A stretch of DNA of 64,000 nucleotides from Citrobacter sp. RHB25-C09 (lineage in GTDB: Bacteria; Pseudomonadota; Gammaproteobacteria; Enterobacterales; Enterobacteriaceae). A model generated the notes under the pieces. That model ran no database searches. It was not told where the DNA came from and worked only from the letters and a program-made list of their open reading frames with translations. The stretch spans positions 4,216,001 to 4,280,000 of the forward strand of contig NZ_CP057483.1 of the NCBI RefSeq assembly GCF_013836145.1, written 5' to 3'. Positions 16,977-29,641 of the stretch are shown here, piece after piece. Numbering within the stretch: the first letter of the stretch is position 1; the number at the start of each line of letters is the position of its first letter. A program made the translations under genes and the position numbers.

Positions 16977-17488
16977 TCCCTTTACTGGCTATTGCAGCAT
17001 GGAGCGGAACGGGAAAAACAACGTTGCTCAAGCAGTTGATTCCGGATCTGTGTGCCAGTGGTGTTCGTCCGGGGCTTATCAAGCATACTCATCATGATAT
17101 GGATGTAGATAAACCGGGAAAAGATAGCTACGAATTACGTAAGGCCGGGGCTGCACAAACATTGGTCGCCAGTCAGCAACGCTGGGCATTAATGACGGAA
17201 ACTCCGGAAGAGCCCGAGTTGAATTTAGCGTATCTGGTCAGCAGGATGGATGCTGCAAAGCTAGATATAGTGCTTGTTGAAGGGTTTAAACACGAAGCAG
17301 TTGCGAAGATCTTACTTTTTCGTCAGGGATGTGGACACAGCGAGGAAGAATTAATTCTTGATGAGCATGTTATTGCGGTTGCCAGTGATATTCCACTTGC
17401 CGTAGCGGTACCCGTTTTGGATCTTAATGATGTATCGCAGATTTCTGCCTTCATTTTGCGATGGTTAGAGAAAGCACATTCCCTGTAG
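16958..17488 (+). CDS. mobB: Molybdopterin-guanine dinucleotide biosynthesis adaptor MobB
   Basis: P-loop GTP-binding protein that assists MobA; it is not essential for cofactor synthesis. Walker A is AAWSGTGKTTLL near residues 12-23, followed by LIKHTHHDMDVDKPGKDS and VLVEGFKHE, both conserved. The product is 176 residues. The start overlaps the end of mobA by 19 bp, so translation is probably coupled. A REP element begins within its last two codons. Confidence 0.95.
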   Translation: MAADTLIPLLAIAAWSGTGKTTLLKQLIPDLCASGVRPGLIKHTHHDMDVDKPGKDSYELRKAGAAQTLVASQQRWALMTETPEEPELNLAYLVSRMDAAKLDIVLVEGFKHEAVAKILLFRQGCGHSEEELILDEHVIAVASDIPLAVAVPVLDLNDVSQISAFILRWLEKAHSL

Positions 17489-17518
17489 GCCGGATAAGGC
17501 GGAGCCGCCATCCGGCAA
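17484..17518. repeat. REP element at the end of mobB
   Basis: GTAGGCCGGATAAGGCG with GCCGCCATCCGGC. The mobB stop codon TAG (17486-17488) is part of the repeat. Confidence 0.9.
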
Positions 17519-17533
17519 CTCTGCTCTGCGGGG

Positions 17534-17570
17534 AAAAAACGCAAAAAGCCCATCCGTCAGGATGGGCTCT
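17534..17570 (-). terminator. Terminator of the rRNA operon
   Basis: On the minus strand AGCCCATCC, loop TGAC, GGATGGGCT, then TTTTGCGTTTTTT. It lies 12 bp after the 5S gene and matches the usual rrn terminators. Confidence 0.95.
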
Positions 17571-17581
17571 TCACTTATTTG

Positions 17582-17701
17582 ATGCCTGGCAGTTCCCTAC
17601 TCTCACATGGGGAGACCCCACACTACCATCGGCGCTACGGCGTTTCACTTCTGAGTTCGGCATGGGGTCAGGTGGGACCACCGCGCTAAAGCCGCCAGGC
17701 A
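17582..17701 (-). rRNA. rrf: 5S ribosomal RNA
   Basis: The 120-nt minus-strand sequence starts TGCCTGGCGGC and ends CTGCCAGGCAT, the closing stem of enterobacterial 5S RNA. Last gene of the operon, before the terminator. Confidence 0.97.
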
Positions 17702-17721
17702 AATTCTTTGTGCTCAGTACG

Positions 17722-17832
17722 CAATATTTTATCGCATCAGCTGCGTTGGCCGCATTCGCGAACCTCAGTCACATACTTATGTATGCTCCTTCCGTCGCTT
17801 CACTTGCCGCCTTGCCGCTGCGCAAACTATTG
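17722..17832. repeat. ERIC element within the 23S-5S spacer
   Basis: The plus strand shows ERIC landmarks in order: CTGCGTTGGC, CAGTCACATACTTATGTATG (core palindrome), GCTCCT and CACTTGCCGCCTT. About 111 bp. E. coli has only a short hairpin here, giving a spacer of roughly 90 bp against 196 bp in this window. Complementary flanks (GTGCGCAATA and TATTGCGTAC on the minus strand) suggest it sits in the loop of the original spacer stem. Confidence 0.82.
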
Positions 17833-17897
17833 CGCACTACAATCTGTAATCAAAGCTGAAAATTCTCTCAATTCCGCCAAAACATCTTCGGCGTTGT

Positions 17898-20804
<2,907 letters not shown>

Positions 20805-20996
20805 TCACAACCCGAAGATGTCTTGTCACCTTTTACAGGTTATCTTCATGATTGCGAAAATTTGAGAGACTCGAACACACATTAACTGTGTGTCGTTTCA
20901 ATTTTTCAGCTTGATCCAGATTTTTAAAGAGCAAAACTTCGCAGTGAACCCTTTCAGGTACACTCTGAAGTTTTCTTAAGTAAATGTTCTACAGTA

Positions 20997-21072
20997 TGGT
21001 GGAGCTATGCGGGATCGAACCGCAGACCTCCTGCGTGCAAAGCAGGCGCTCTCCCAGCTGAGCTATAGCCCC
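20997..21072 (-). tRNA. alaT: tRNA-Ala (TGC)
   Basis: 76 nt with encoded CCA. Acceptor GGGGCTA/TAGCTCC, anticodon TGC in the arm CTGCTTTGCACGCAG, T-loop GTTCGATCC. Second spacer tRNA of the rRNA operon. The 192 bp between it and 23S contain a boxA-like AAAGAGCAA motif (minus TTGCTCTTT). Confidence 0.98.
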
Positions 21073-21098
21073 ATACAGTGTAGTTAAACCTCATCCCC

Positions 21099-21180
21099 AA
21101 TTCGTTTCCGGGCGCGGCGTGGTGAAGCGAAGCATACTTAGGTATGCGAGCTTTGCCACAACAAAGCACGGGAGCGAATT
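21099..21180. repeat. Long imperfect hairpin between tRNA-Ile and tRNA-Ala
   Basis: Outer arms AATTCG/CGAATT, inner arms GTGG/CCAC and GCATAC/GTATGC around a TTAG loop. It abuts the 3' CCA of tRNA-Ile. E. coli has a much shorter stem (AAATTTGC/GCAAATTT) in a spacer of about 42 bp; here the spacer is 108 bp. The hairpin is probably a processing structure. Confidence 0.7.
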
Positions 21181-21257
<77 letters not shown>

Positions 21258-21326
21258 GTAGAGGTTTTACTGCTCGTTTTTCATCAGACAATCTGTGTGG
21301 ACACTACAAAGGCAGGTTCTTTAAGG

Positions 21327-22868
<1,542 letters not shown>

Positions 22869-22994
22869 AAGTTTGATGCTCGTAGAATTAAACTTCGTAA
22901 TGAATTACGTGTTCACTCTTTGAGACTTGGTATTCATTTAGTGTCCGAGGACATTAAGAATCCATGTCACTTTGAGTGCCCACACAGATTGTCT

Positions 22995-23013
22995 GATAAA
23001 TTGTTAAAGAGCA
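22995..23013 (-). promoter_or_regulatory. rrn leader boxA antitermination site
   Basis: TGCTCTTTAACAATTTATC on the minus strand is the conserved enterobacterial boxA of the 16S leader, bound by NusB-NusE for rRNA antitermination. Confidence 0.93.
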
Positions 23014-23051
23014 GTTGCGACGCGCTTCAGCGCTCTGTCGCGAGGTCCCGT

Positions 23052-23079
23052 ATATTACGTTTTCCTCATTCAGAGTCAA
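23052..23079 (-). promoter_or_regulatory. rrn promoter P2
   Basis: TTGACT, 16 bp, TAATAT on the minus strand, about 130 bp downstream of P1, as in E. coli rrn operons. Confidence 0.92.
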
Positions 23080-23184
23080 GCATTTATTTTCGCTTTTCTC
23101 TGTCGGCGTTCATCACTGGTTTTCACCGGAGAACCCTGCTGACCCGGCGGCTTGCGTGCCGTTGTTCCGTGTCAGTGGAGGCGC

Positions 23185-23212
23185 ATTATAGGGAGTTATT
23201 TCGGGCTGACAA
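23185..23212 (-). promoter_or_regulatory. rrn promoter P1 with UP element
   Basis: TTGTCA, 16 bp, TATAAT, then the GC-rich discriminator GCGCC, the arrangement sensitive to ppGpp and initiating NTP. An A/T-rich UP element (AAAATAATTTTAAATTTCC, minus strand) lies directly upstream and reaches to the end of hemG. The 393 bp of 22869-23261 hold only this leader and its control sites. Confidence 0.95.
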
Positions 23213-23261
23213 GGGGAAATTTAAAATTATTTATCAACCGCGCAATTTTTATTCTTTACGC

Positions 23262-23807
23262 CTATTTTACCGTCGATTTGCTGGTTAGTTGAGCAATATC
23301 ACGGGCAAAACTCGCGACCTGCTCCCAGTCGGTATAAATCACTTCTTTATTCGTATCCGTTTCGCCACCCGACATCTTCATAATGAGTTTTATCATGATG
23401 CGGTCATACCAGCGATAGCGAGGATAACGCAGCGCACCGGCAATGACTGCACAACGGTCAGGCCGCCATTGTGAATGCATTAAAAACTTGCGCGCGTAGC
23501 TGTTGGTCTGCGGCGTCCGCTTTTCTGGTTTCCGCGCAACCAGGTTGACCGAGAAAAATGCACTCGGCATACCGTTCAGGCGAGTAGCATGCTTTTTCAC
23601 AAACGCCTGGAAAGCCGAATGGTAGTGACCGTAGCGAATTGACGCGCCGATCACCACCCGGTCGTAGCGTTCCCAGTCCGGTTCCTCGGTGTGATGCAAA
23701 TCCATCACATCCGCCAAAACCCCAAGCTCTTTGAGCTCAGAAGCCAGATACGAGGCTATTTCGTGGGTTTGTCCATCCCGGGTTGAGAAAAGAATCAGTG
23801 TTTTCAC
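23262..23807 (-). CDS. hemG: Menaquinone-dependent protoporphyrinogen IX oxidase
   Basis: Oxidises protoporphyrinogen IX to protoporphyrin IX, passing electrons to the quinone pool through FMN at the inner membrane. Flavodoxin-like fold: the FMN phosphate loop STRDGQTHEIA is at residues 8-18, and GASIRYGHYH lies near the middle. The 181 residues equal E. coli HemG. It starts 11 bp after trkH, so the two are likely one unit. The rrn P1 UP element begins only about 50 bp past its stop. Confidence 0.97.
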   Translation of the reverse strand: MKTLILFSTRDGQTHEIASYLASELKELGVLADVMDLHHTEEPDWERYDRVVIGASIRYGHYHSAFQAFVKKHATRLNGMPSAFFSVNLVARKPEKRTPQTNSYARKFLMHSQWRPDRCAVIAGALRYPRYRWYDRIMIKLIMKMSGGETDTNKEVIYTDWEQVASFARDIAQLTSKSTVK

Positions 23808-23818
23808 GTGTTACTCCA

Positions 23819-25270
23819 TTATTCACGCCAGAATGTCGGGGTAAAAAGTACCAACAGAGTGAAGACTTCCAGACGACCGAATAACATATTGGCAATCAGG
23901 ATCCATTTCGCCACGGGATTCATGCTGGCGAAGTTGTCGGCTACAACACCCAGTCCGGGCCCAAGGTTGTTTAGCGTCGCCACGACGGAAGCAAATGCGG
24001 AAAAGTCATCCACACCGGTCGCGATAATAGCAAGCATACTGACAATAAATACCAGAGCATACGCCGAGAAAAAACCCCAAACTGCTTCGAGGATGCGTTC
24101 CGGTAGTGCCCGATTCCCCAGTTTGATGCTGTAAACCGCATTCGGGTGCACCAGACGCTTTAATTCACGATTGCCCTGTTTGAACAGTAAAAGGATACGA
24201 ATAACCTTCAGCCCCCCGCCCGTTGAGCCGGCACAGCCGCCGATAAACGCAGAGCAGAGTAGCAGCACCGGCAGGAACAGCGGCCAGCGCGCAATACTGT
24301 CCGTTGTAAACCCGGCAGTGGTTGCCATCGACACCACCTGGAAAAAGGCCTGATTGAGCGTCGTGAGCGCGGAGTTGTAAATATCATGGAACCACAGCAC
24401 GAGGGTACAAATGACCACCAGCGTTAACTGAACGCCAATGAACATGCGGAACTCCGGGTCACGCCAGTAGACCTTCAGACTACGCCCACTCAATAAAGAG
24501 AAGTGCAGGCCGTAGTTACAACCGGAGATTAAAAGGAAGATAGCGATAATCGTGTTAATCGTCGGGCTGTCGAAAAAGCCGACGCTGGCATCGTGGGTCG
24601 AGAAGCCGCCAATTGCGATAGTGGCAAAGCTGTGTCCAATAGCGTCAAACGCAGGCATCCCGGCGAACCACAGCGCGAGCGCACAGGCAACCGTCAGCAG
24701 AACGTAGATCAGCCACAGTGTTTTCGCTGTCTCCGCAATTCGCGGGCGCATCTTGTTATCTTTCAGTGGCCCGGGCATTTCAGCGCGATAGAGCTGCATC
24801 CCACCGACCCCAAGAATTGGCAGAATTGCTACCGCCAGCACAATGATCCCCATACCGCCAAACCATTGCAGCATTTGACGATAAAAGAGAATAGCGTGTG
24901 GTAAGGAGTCCAGTCCCACCAGCGTGGTTGCACCAGTGGTGGTCAAGCCGGAGAACGACTCAAAGAACGCATCGGTAATCGTCAGGTTCGGGCTTTCGGA
25001 GAAAATAAACGGTAGCGCACCCACGCTACCCAGCACGGTCCAGAACAGCACCACAATCAAAAACCCTTCACGGGATTTCAGCTCGCCCTTCTCGCGACGG
25101 TTCGGCCACCACAGCATAGAACCGATTGCTAGCGCGACAAAAAAGGTTTGTGTGAATGCACGCCCCGCCCCATCACGGTAGAGTAGCGCTACTAACCCAG
25201 GGAGGATCATTGTTCCCGAAAATAAGATGACCAGCAGTCCAACGATTCGGGTAATGGCGCGAAAATGCAT
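23819..25270 (-). CDS. trkH: Potassium uptake protein TrkH
   Basis: Membrane subunit of the Trk K+ uptake system, gated by the cytosolic NAD-binding protein TrkA. Its 483 residues form repeated M1-P-M2 units; filter regions are visible in SGLTTTGATTLVGLD, TIAIGGFSTHDASV, MATTAGFTTDS and VVATLNNLGPGLGVV, each with the conserved glycine. Matches E. coli along its length. Downstream of yigZ (38-bp gap). Confidence 0.97.
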   Translation of the reverse strand: MHFRAITRIVGLLVILFSGTMILPGLVALLYRDGAGRAFTQTFFVALAIGSMLWWPNRREKGELKSREGFLIVVLFWTVLGSVGALPFIFSESPNLTITDAFFESFSGLTTTGATTLVGLDSLPHAILFYRQMLQWFGGMGIIVLAVAILPILGVGGMQLYRAEMPGPLKDNKMRPRIAETAKTLWLIYVLLTVACALALWFAGMPAFDAIGHSFATIAIGGFSTHDASVGFFDSPTINTIIAIFLLISGCNYGLHFSLLSGRSLKVYWRDPEFRMFIGVQLTLVVICTLVLWFHDIYNSALTTLNQAFFQVVSMATTAGFTTDSIARWPLFLPVLLLCSAFIGGCAGSTGGGLKVIRILLLFKQGNRELKRLVHPNAVYSIKLGNRALPERILEAVWGFFSAYALVFIVSMLAIIATGVDDFSAFASVVATLNNLGPGLGVVADNFASMNPVAKWILIANMLFGRLEVFTLLVLFTPTFWRE

Positions 25271-25308
25271 CTCTGCCGCTTCCTTTGTTCTTTAAAATGA
25301 GATGGGGA

Positions 25309-25923
25309 TTATTCTTCAACGGCTAACAATTGCAATGAACCACGGCTAAAATCTGCCAGCTTAGCGGTAAATTCATCCACTTTTGCATAAGGAAGCGCTA
25401 CCCGCAGTAGAACGAACGCCTGATAATCACTGGCGACGATTTTACCGTCATGTTGTCCCAGCAGAGCCTCAACGCCAGCCAACTGGCCGTACTCACACTG
25501 CAAAGTATATTCGGTTAATGGCGTCTTGCGCTGTGTCGTTAACTGGCGTAACGCCTGACTGACGCCACCGCCATAGGCTTTCACCAGCCCACCCGTACCA
25601 AGAAGAATGCCGCCATAGTAACGCACCACGACGGCGGTGATCTCTCCAATACCGCTCCCCATCAGTTGGGCGAGCATAGGCTTACCCGCCGTCCCCGCAG
25701 GTTCGCCATCGTCGGAAAATCCTAACTGTTGCGAATCATCCGGCGCGCCCGCCACCCACGCCACACAATGGTGGCGGGCATCCGGGTGCGCCGCTTTCAC
25801 TGATTCCACAAACGCTTTCGCCGCCTCTACACCGTCTGTATGGGCAAGACAGGTAATGAAGCGGCTTTTTTTGATCTCCTCAACGGCGGTGACGGGAGAC
25901 GCAGGGATTAACCAACTTTCCAT
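25309..25923 (-). CDS. yigZ: IMPACT-family protein YigZ
   Basis: UPF0029/Impact protein related to eukaryotic IMPACT, a regulator of GCN2; the bacterial role is not established. An N-terminal Impact domain (FVESVKAAHPDARHHCVAWV, SDDGEPAGTAGKPML, VVVRYYGGILLGTGGLVKAY) is followed by a ferredoxin-like C-terminal domain. 204 residues, as in E. coli. Its ATG overlaps the pepQ stop by one base (TAATG arrangement), so it is translated after pepQ. Confidence 0.95.
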   Translation of the reverse strand: MESWLIPASPVTAVEEIKKSRFITCLAHTDGVEAAKAFVESVKAAHPDARHHCVAWVAGAPDDSQQLGFSDDGEPAGTAGKPMLAQLMGSGIGEITAVVVRYYGGILLGTGGLVKAYGGGVSQALRQLTTQRKTPLTEYTLQCEYGQLAGVEALLGQHDGKIVASDYQAFVLLRVALPYAKVDEFTAKLADFSRGSLQLLAVEE

Positions 25924-27254
25924 TACGCCAGTTTCAAATCCCGCGTCATGTTTTCAATATGATTGCCGTGAACGACCACATTATCTTCAATGCGAATGCC
26001 GCCGAACGGCTTCAGGGCTTCAATTTTTTGCCAGTTGAAGTGTTTACTGAACTGCCCTTCACGCCATGGCGCTAACAGTGATTCGATGAAGTAAATGCCG
26101 GGCTCGATAGTCAGAACCATTCCCGGTTCCAGCACGCGAGTGCAACGCAGGTATGGATATTTTGCCGGCGCAGCAAGATGGGTGCCGCTGTCATCCTGCA
26201 TAAAGCCAGCAACATCATGCACCTGTAGTCCCAGCGGATGCCCAATACCGTGCGGCATAAACGGTCCGGTGAGATCGTTTTCGACCATCGCCTCTTCGCT
26301 CATGTCGGTGACGATTTCGTGTTTACGCAGTAGCTTTGCAATACGCTGATGGAATTGAACGTGATAATCCACATAGCTCATCCCCGCTTTCATCGTCGCG
26401 ATCAGCGCCAGCTGTTCGTCATTAACATCTTTCACCAGCTGTGCGTAGTCGTTGTCGCTTTTTGCTGACCAGGTCCGGGTCAAGTCTGCCGCGTAGCCGT
26501 TGTACTCAGCGCCCGCATCCAGCAGGAAGCTGCGGATTTCAGACGGTGCCTGATGATCAAGCTTTGTATAGTGAAGTACAGAAGCATGCTCATTGAGCGC
26601 AACGATGTTGCTGTAAGGCACATCGGTATCACGATGACCGGTCGCCGTCAGGTAGGCCAGGTTGATATCAAACTCGCTCATCTCAGAACGGAATGCTTCT
26701 TCCGCCGCACGATGGCCACTCACCGCCATTTTCTGCGCTTCGCGCATACACGCCAGCTCGTAATCTGTTTTGTACGAACGATAATAATGCAGGTAGTCGA
26801 TCACCCCTTTCGGATTGATATTGCTGGCAGCGATATCCAGTTGTAGCGCACGCTCCGGAACCGGACCAATATAGCCAATGTTGCCGCGTGCGGCAGGCAG
26901 TTGGCTACCAATTCCATCCGCTTTCGGCAGGGCAATCACATCCACTTCTTCTGTCCAGAAAGAAGTCGGCAGCGGCTCAACGTTATGCCAGTAATCGACA
27001 GGCAAATAGAACCATAATTTCGGTTTGTTAACCCCATCCACCAGCAGCCAGCAATTTGGTACCTGTGTCACAGGCACCCAGGCCTTAAACTGGGGATTAA
27101 CCTTGAATGGATAAGGATGATCGTCAAGAAAGACATTAATCAGCTCACCGGAGTGAATAAGCAGCGCGTCCAGTTTAAAACGCGCCAGGGCGTCACGGGT
27201 TCGCTCTTGCAGGGTAACAATATGATTTTTATAGAGTGAGGCCAGCGATTCCAT
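25923..27254 (-). CDS. pepQ: Xaa-Pro dipeptidase (prolidase)
   Basis: Cleaves dipeptides with C-terminal proline; E. coli PepQ also hydrolyses organophosphate triesters. Pita-bread fold of peptidase family M24. The dinuclear metal ligands appear in LLDAGAEYNGYAADLTRTW (two Asp), MPHGIGHPLGLQVHD (His), TIEPGIYF (Glu) and GGIRIEDNV (Glu). The length of 443 residues equals E. coli. Divergent from fadB across a 188-bp control region. Confidence 0.97.
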   Translation of the reverse strand: MESLASLYKNHIVTLQERTRDALARFKLDALLIHSGELINVFLDDHPYPFKVNPQFKAWVPVTQVPNCWLLVDGVNKPKLWFYLPVDYWHNVEPLPTSFWTEEVDVIALPKADGIGSQLPAARGNIGYIGPVPERALQLDIAASNINPKGVIDYLHYYRSYKTDYELACMREAQKMAVSGHRAAEEAFRSEMSEFDINLAYLTATGHRDTDVPYSNIVALNEHASVLHYTKLDHQAPSEIRSFLLDAGAEYNGYAADLTRTWSAKSDNDYAQLVKDVNDEQLALIATMKAGMSYVDYHVQFHQRIAKLLRKHEIVTDMSEEAMVENDLTGPFMPHGIGHPLGLQVHDVAGFMQDDSGTHLAAPAKYPYLRCTRVLEPGMVLTIEPGIYFIESLLAPWREGQFSKHFNWQKIEALKPFGGIRIEDNVVVHGNHIENMTRDLKLA

Positions 27255-27400
27255 TTTCTATCCTTCTGATTTATTGACCTTAAGTCCCCGCATCTTAGCA
27301 CATCGTTTCAGGAAGCGTGATTTCTGCCGAGCGTGATCGCATCGGCATTTCTTTAATCATTCATTTGCATTTTATTAACACAATATACACACTTTGCCTC

Positions 27401-27417
27401 ATCTGGTATGACCAGAT
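27401..27417 (+). promoter_or_regulatory. FadR operator of fadBA
   Basis: ATCTGGTATGACCAGAT is a near-perfect palindrome matching the fadBA FadR operator of E. coli (ATCTGGTACGACCAGAT from memory). FadR bound here represses beta-oxidation until long-chain acyl-CoA releases it. It lies 25 bp ahead of fadB. Confidence 0.92.
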
Positions 27418-27442
27418 CACCTTGCGGATTCAGGAGACTGAC

Positions 27443-29632
27443 ATGCTTTACAAAGGCGACACCCTGTACCTTGACTGGCTGGAAGATGGCATCGCCGAAC
27501 TGGTGTTCGATGCGCCAGGTTCGGTCAATAAACTCGACACTGCGACCGTCGCCAGCCTAGGCCAGGCGCTAGACGTACTGGAAAAACAGAAAGATTTAAA
27601 AGGGCTGCTGCTGCGTTCGAATAAAGCGGCCTTTATTGTCGGTGCGGATATCACCGAATTCCTCTCACTGTTTCTCGTTCCCGAAGAACAGTTAAGTCAG
27701 TGGCTGCATTTTGCCAATAGCGTCTTTAACCGTCTGGAAGATCTGCCGGTACCAACCATTTCTGCCGTCAACGGCTACGCGTTGGGCGGCGGCTGCGAAT
27801 GCGTACTCGCCACCGACTACCGTCTGGCGACGCCGGACCTGCGTATCGGCCTGCCGGAAACAAAGCTGGGCATTATGCCGGGCTTTGGCGGTTCAGTTCG
27901 TATGCCACGAATGCTCGGTGCAGACAGTGCGCTGGAGATCATTGCCGCCGGTAAAGACGTGAGCGCCGAACAGGCGCTGAAAATCGGCCTGGTCGATGGC
28001 GTGGTAAAGGCCGAGAAGCTGATTGACGGCGCTAAGGCAATCTTGCGGCAGGCGATTAACGGCGATCTCGACTGGAAAGCGAAGCGTCAGCCGAAGCTGG
28101 AACCGCTGCGCTTAAGCAAAATCGAGGCCGCCATGAGTTTCACCATCGCCAAAGGCATGGTGGCACAAACCGCGGGTAAGCATTATCCGGCGCCGATTAC
28201 CGCCGTGAAAACCATCGAAGCGGCCGCGCGTTTTGGTCGTGAAGAAGCGTTAAACCTGGAAAATAAAAGCTTCGTCCCGCTGGCGCATACCAATGAGGCT
28301 CGCGCGCTGGTCGGTATCTTCCTTAACGATCAATACGTGAAAGGCAAAGCCAAACAGCTGACCAAAAACGTTGAAACGCCAAAACAGGCGGCGGTGCTGG
28401 GTGCAGGCATTATGGGTGGCGGCATTGCCTATCAGTCGGCCTGGAAAGGCGTACCGGTGATCATGAAGGATATCAATGATAAATCCTTAACGCTGGGGAT
28501 GACTGAAGCCGCCAAGCTGCTGAATAAACAGCTTGAGCGCGGCAAAATTGACGGTCTGAAGCTTTCCGGTGTGATCTCGACAATCCACCCGACGCTGGAC
28601 TATAGCGGTTTCGACCGCGTGGATGTGGTTGTTGAAGCGGTCGTTGAGAACCCGAAAGTGAAAAAAGCGGTGCTGGCGGAAACTGAAGATAAAGTCCGTC
28701 CGGACACCGTTCTGGCATCGAATACCTCTACCATTCCCATCAGCGAGCTGGCGAGTGTGCTGAAGCGCCCGGAAAACTTCTGCGGCATGCACTTCTTTAA
28801 CCCGGTTCACCGGATGCCGCTGGTTGAGATCATTCGCGGCGAGAAAAGCTCCGATGAAACCATCGCCAAAGTGGTGGCCTGGGCCAGCAAAATGGGCAAA
28901 ACGCCGATCGTGGTTAACGACTGCCCAGGATTCTTTGTAAACCGCGTGCTGTTCCCTTACTTCGCCGGTTTCAGTCAGTTGCTGCGCGACGGTGCGGACT
29001 TCCGCAAGGTCGACAAAGTGATGGAAAAACAGTTTGGCTGGCCGATGGGCCCAGCATATCTGCTGGACGTTGTCGGCATCGACACCGCCCATCATGCCCA
29101 GGCGGTGATGGCGGCAGGCTTCCCGCAGCGTATGCAAAAAGATTACCGCGACGCGATCGATGCACTGTTTGATGCCAACCGCTTTGGCCAGAAAAACGGC
29201 CTCGGATTCTGGCGCTATAAAGAAGACAGCAAAGGCAAACCGAAGAAAGAAGAAGATGCTGCCGTCGATGGCCTGTTGGCTGAAACCAGCCACGCAAAAC
29301 GCGACTTCAGCGAAGAAGAGATTATCGCCCGCATGATGATCCCGATGGTCAACGAAGTAGTACGCTGCCTGGAAGAAGGCATTATCGCCAGCCCGGCAGA
29401 AGCCGATATGGCGCTGGTTTACGGTCTGGGCTTCCCTCCGTTCCACGGCGGTGCGTTCCGCTGGCTGGATACGCTCGGAAGTGCAAAATATCTCGACATG
29501 GCACAGCAGTATCAACACCTCGGCCCACTGTATGAAGTGCCGGAAGGTCTGCGCAATAAAGCGCGTCATAACGAACCGTATTATCCCCCGGTTGAGCCTG
29601 CCCGTCCGGTTGGCGACCTGAAAACGGCTTAA
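27443..29632 (+). CDS. fadB: Fatty acid oxidation complex subunit alpha
   Basis: Multifunctional beta-oxidation enzyme: enoyl-CoA hydratase, 3-hydroxyacyl-CoA dehydrogenase and isomerase activities, in an alpha2beta2 complex with FadA. The crotonase domain (1-190) has VNGYALGGGCEC with Glu119 and GLPETKLG with Glu139. The NAD-binding motif VLGAGIMGGGIA opens the dehydrogenase domain (about 310-715), which has GMHFFNPVHRMPLVEI with the catalytic His near 450. The ATG at 27443, with AGGAGA seven bases ahead, gives the standard 729 residues; the longer open frame would run over the FadR operator. fadA follows after 9 bp. Confidence 0.99.
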   Translation: MLYKGDTLYLDWLEDGIAELVFDAPGSVNKLDTATVASLGQALDVLEKQKDLKGLLLRSNKAAFIVGADITEFLSLFLVPEEQLSQWLHFANSVFNRLEDLPVPTISAVNGYALGGGCECVLATDYRLATPDLRIGLPETKLGIMPGFGGSVRMPRMLGADSALEIIAAGKDVSAEQALKIGLVDGVVKAEKLIDGAKAILRQAINGDLDWKAKRQPKLEPLRLSKIEAAMSFTIAKGMVAQTAGKHYPAPITAVKTIEAAARFGREEALNLENKSFVPLAHTNEARALVGIFLNDQYVKGKAKQLTKNVETPKQAAVLGAGIMGGGIAYQSAWKGVPVIMKDINDKSLTLGMTEAAKLLNKQLERGKIDGLKLSGVISTIHPTLDYSGFDRVDVVVEAVVENPKVKKAVLAETEDKVRPDTVLASNTSTIPISELASVLKRPENFCGMHFFNPVHRMPLVEIIRGEKSSDETIAKVVAWASKMGKTPIVVNDCPGFFVNRVLFPYFAGFSQLLRDGADFRKVDKVMEKQFGWPMGPAYLLDVVGIDTAHHAQAVMAAGFPQRMQKDYRDAIDALFDANRFGQKNGLGFWRYKEDSKGKPKKEEDAAVDGLLAETSHAKRDFSEEEIIARMMIPMVNEVVRCLEEGIIASPAEADMALVYGLGFPPFHGGAFRWLDTLGSAKYLDMAQQYQHLGPLYEVPEGLRNKARHNEPYYPPVEPARPVGDLKTA

Positions 29633-29641
29633 GGAGTCACA

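Noticed and set aside
21099..21180. The tRNA spacer hairpin as a true ERIC
   Set aside because: Only the central palindrome resembles ERIC; the flanking conserved blocks are missing, so it is listed as a hairpin only.
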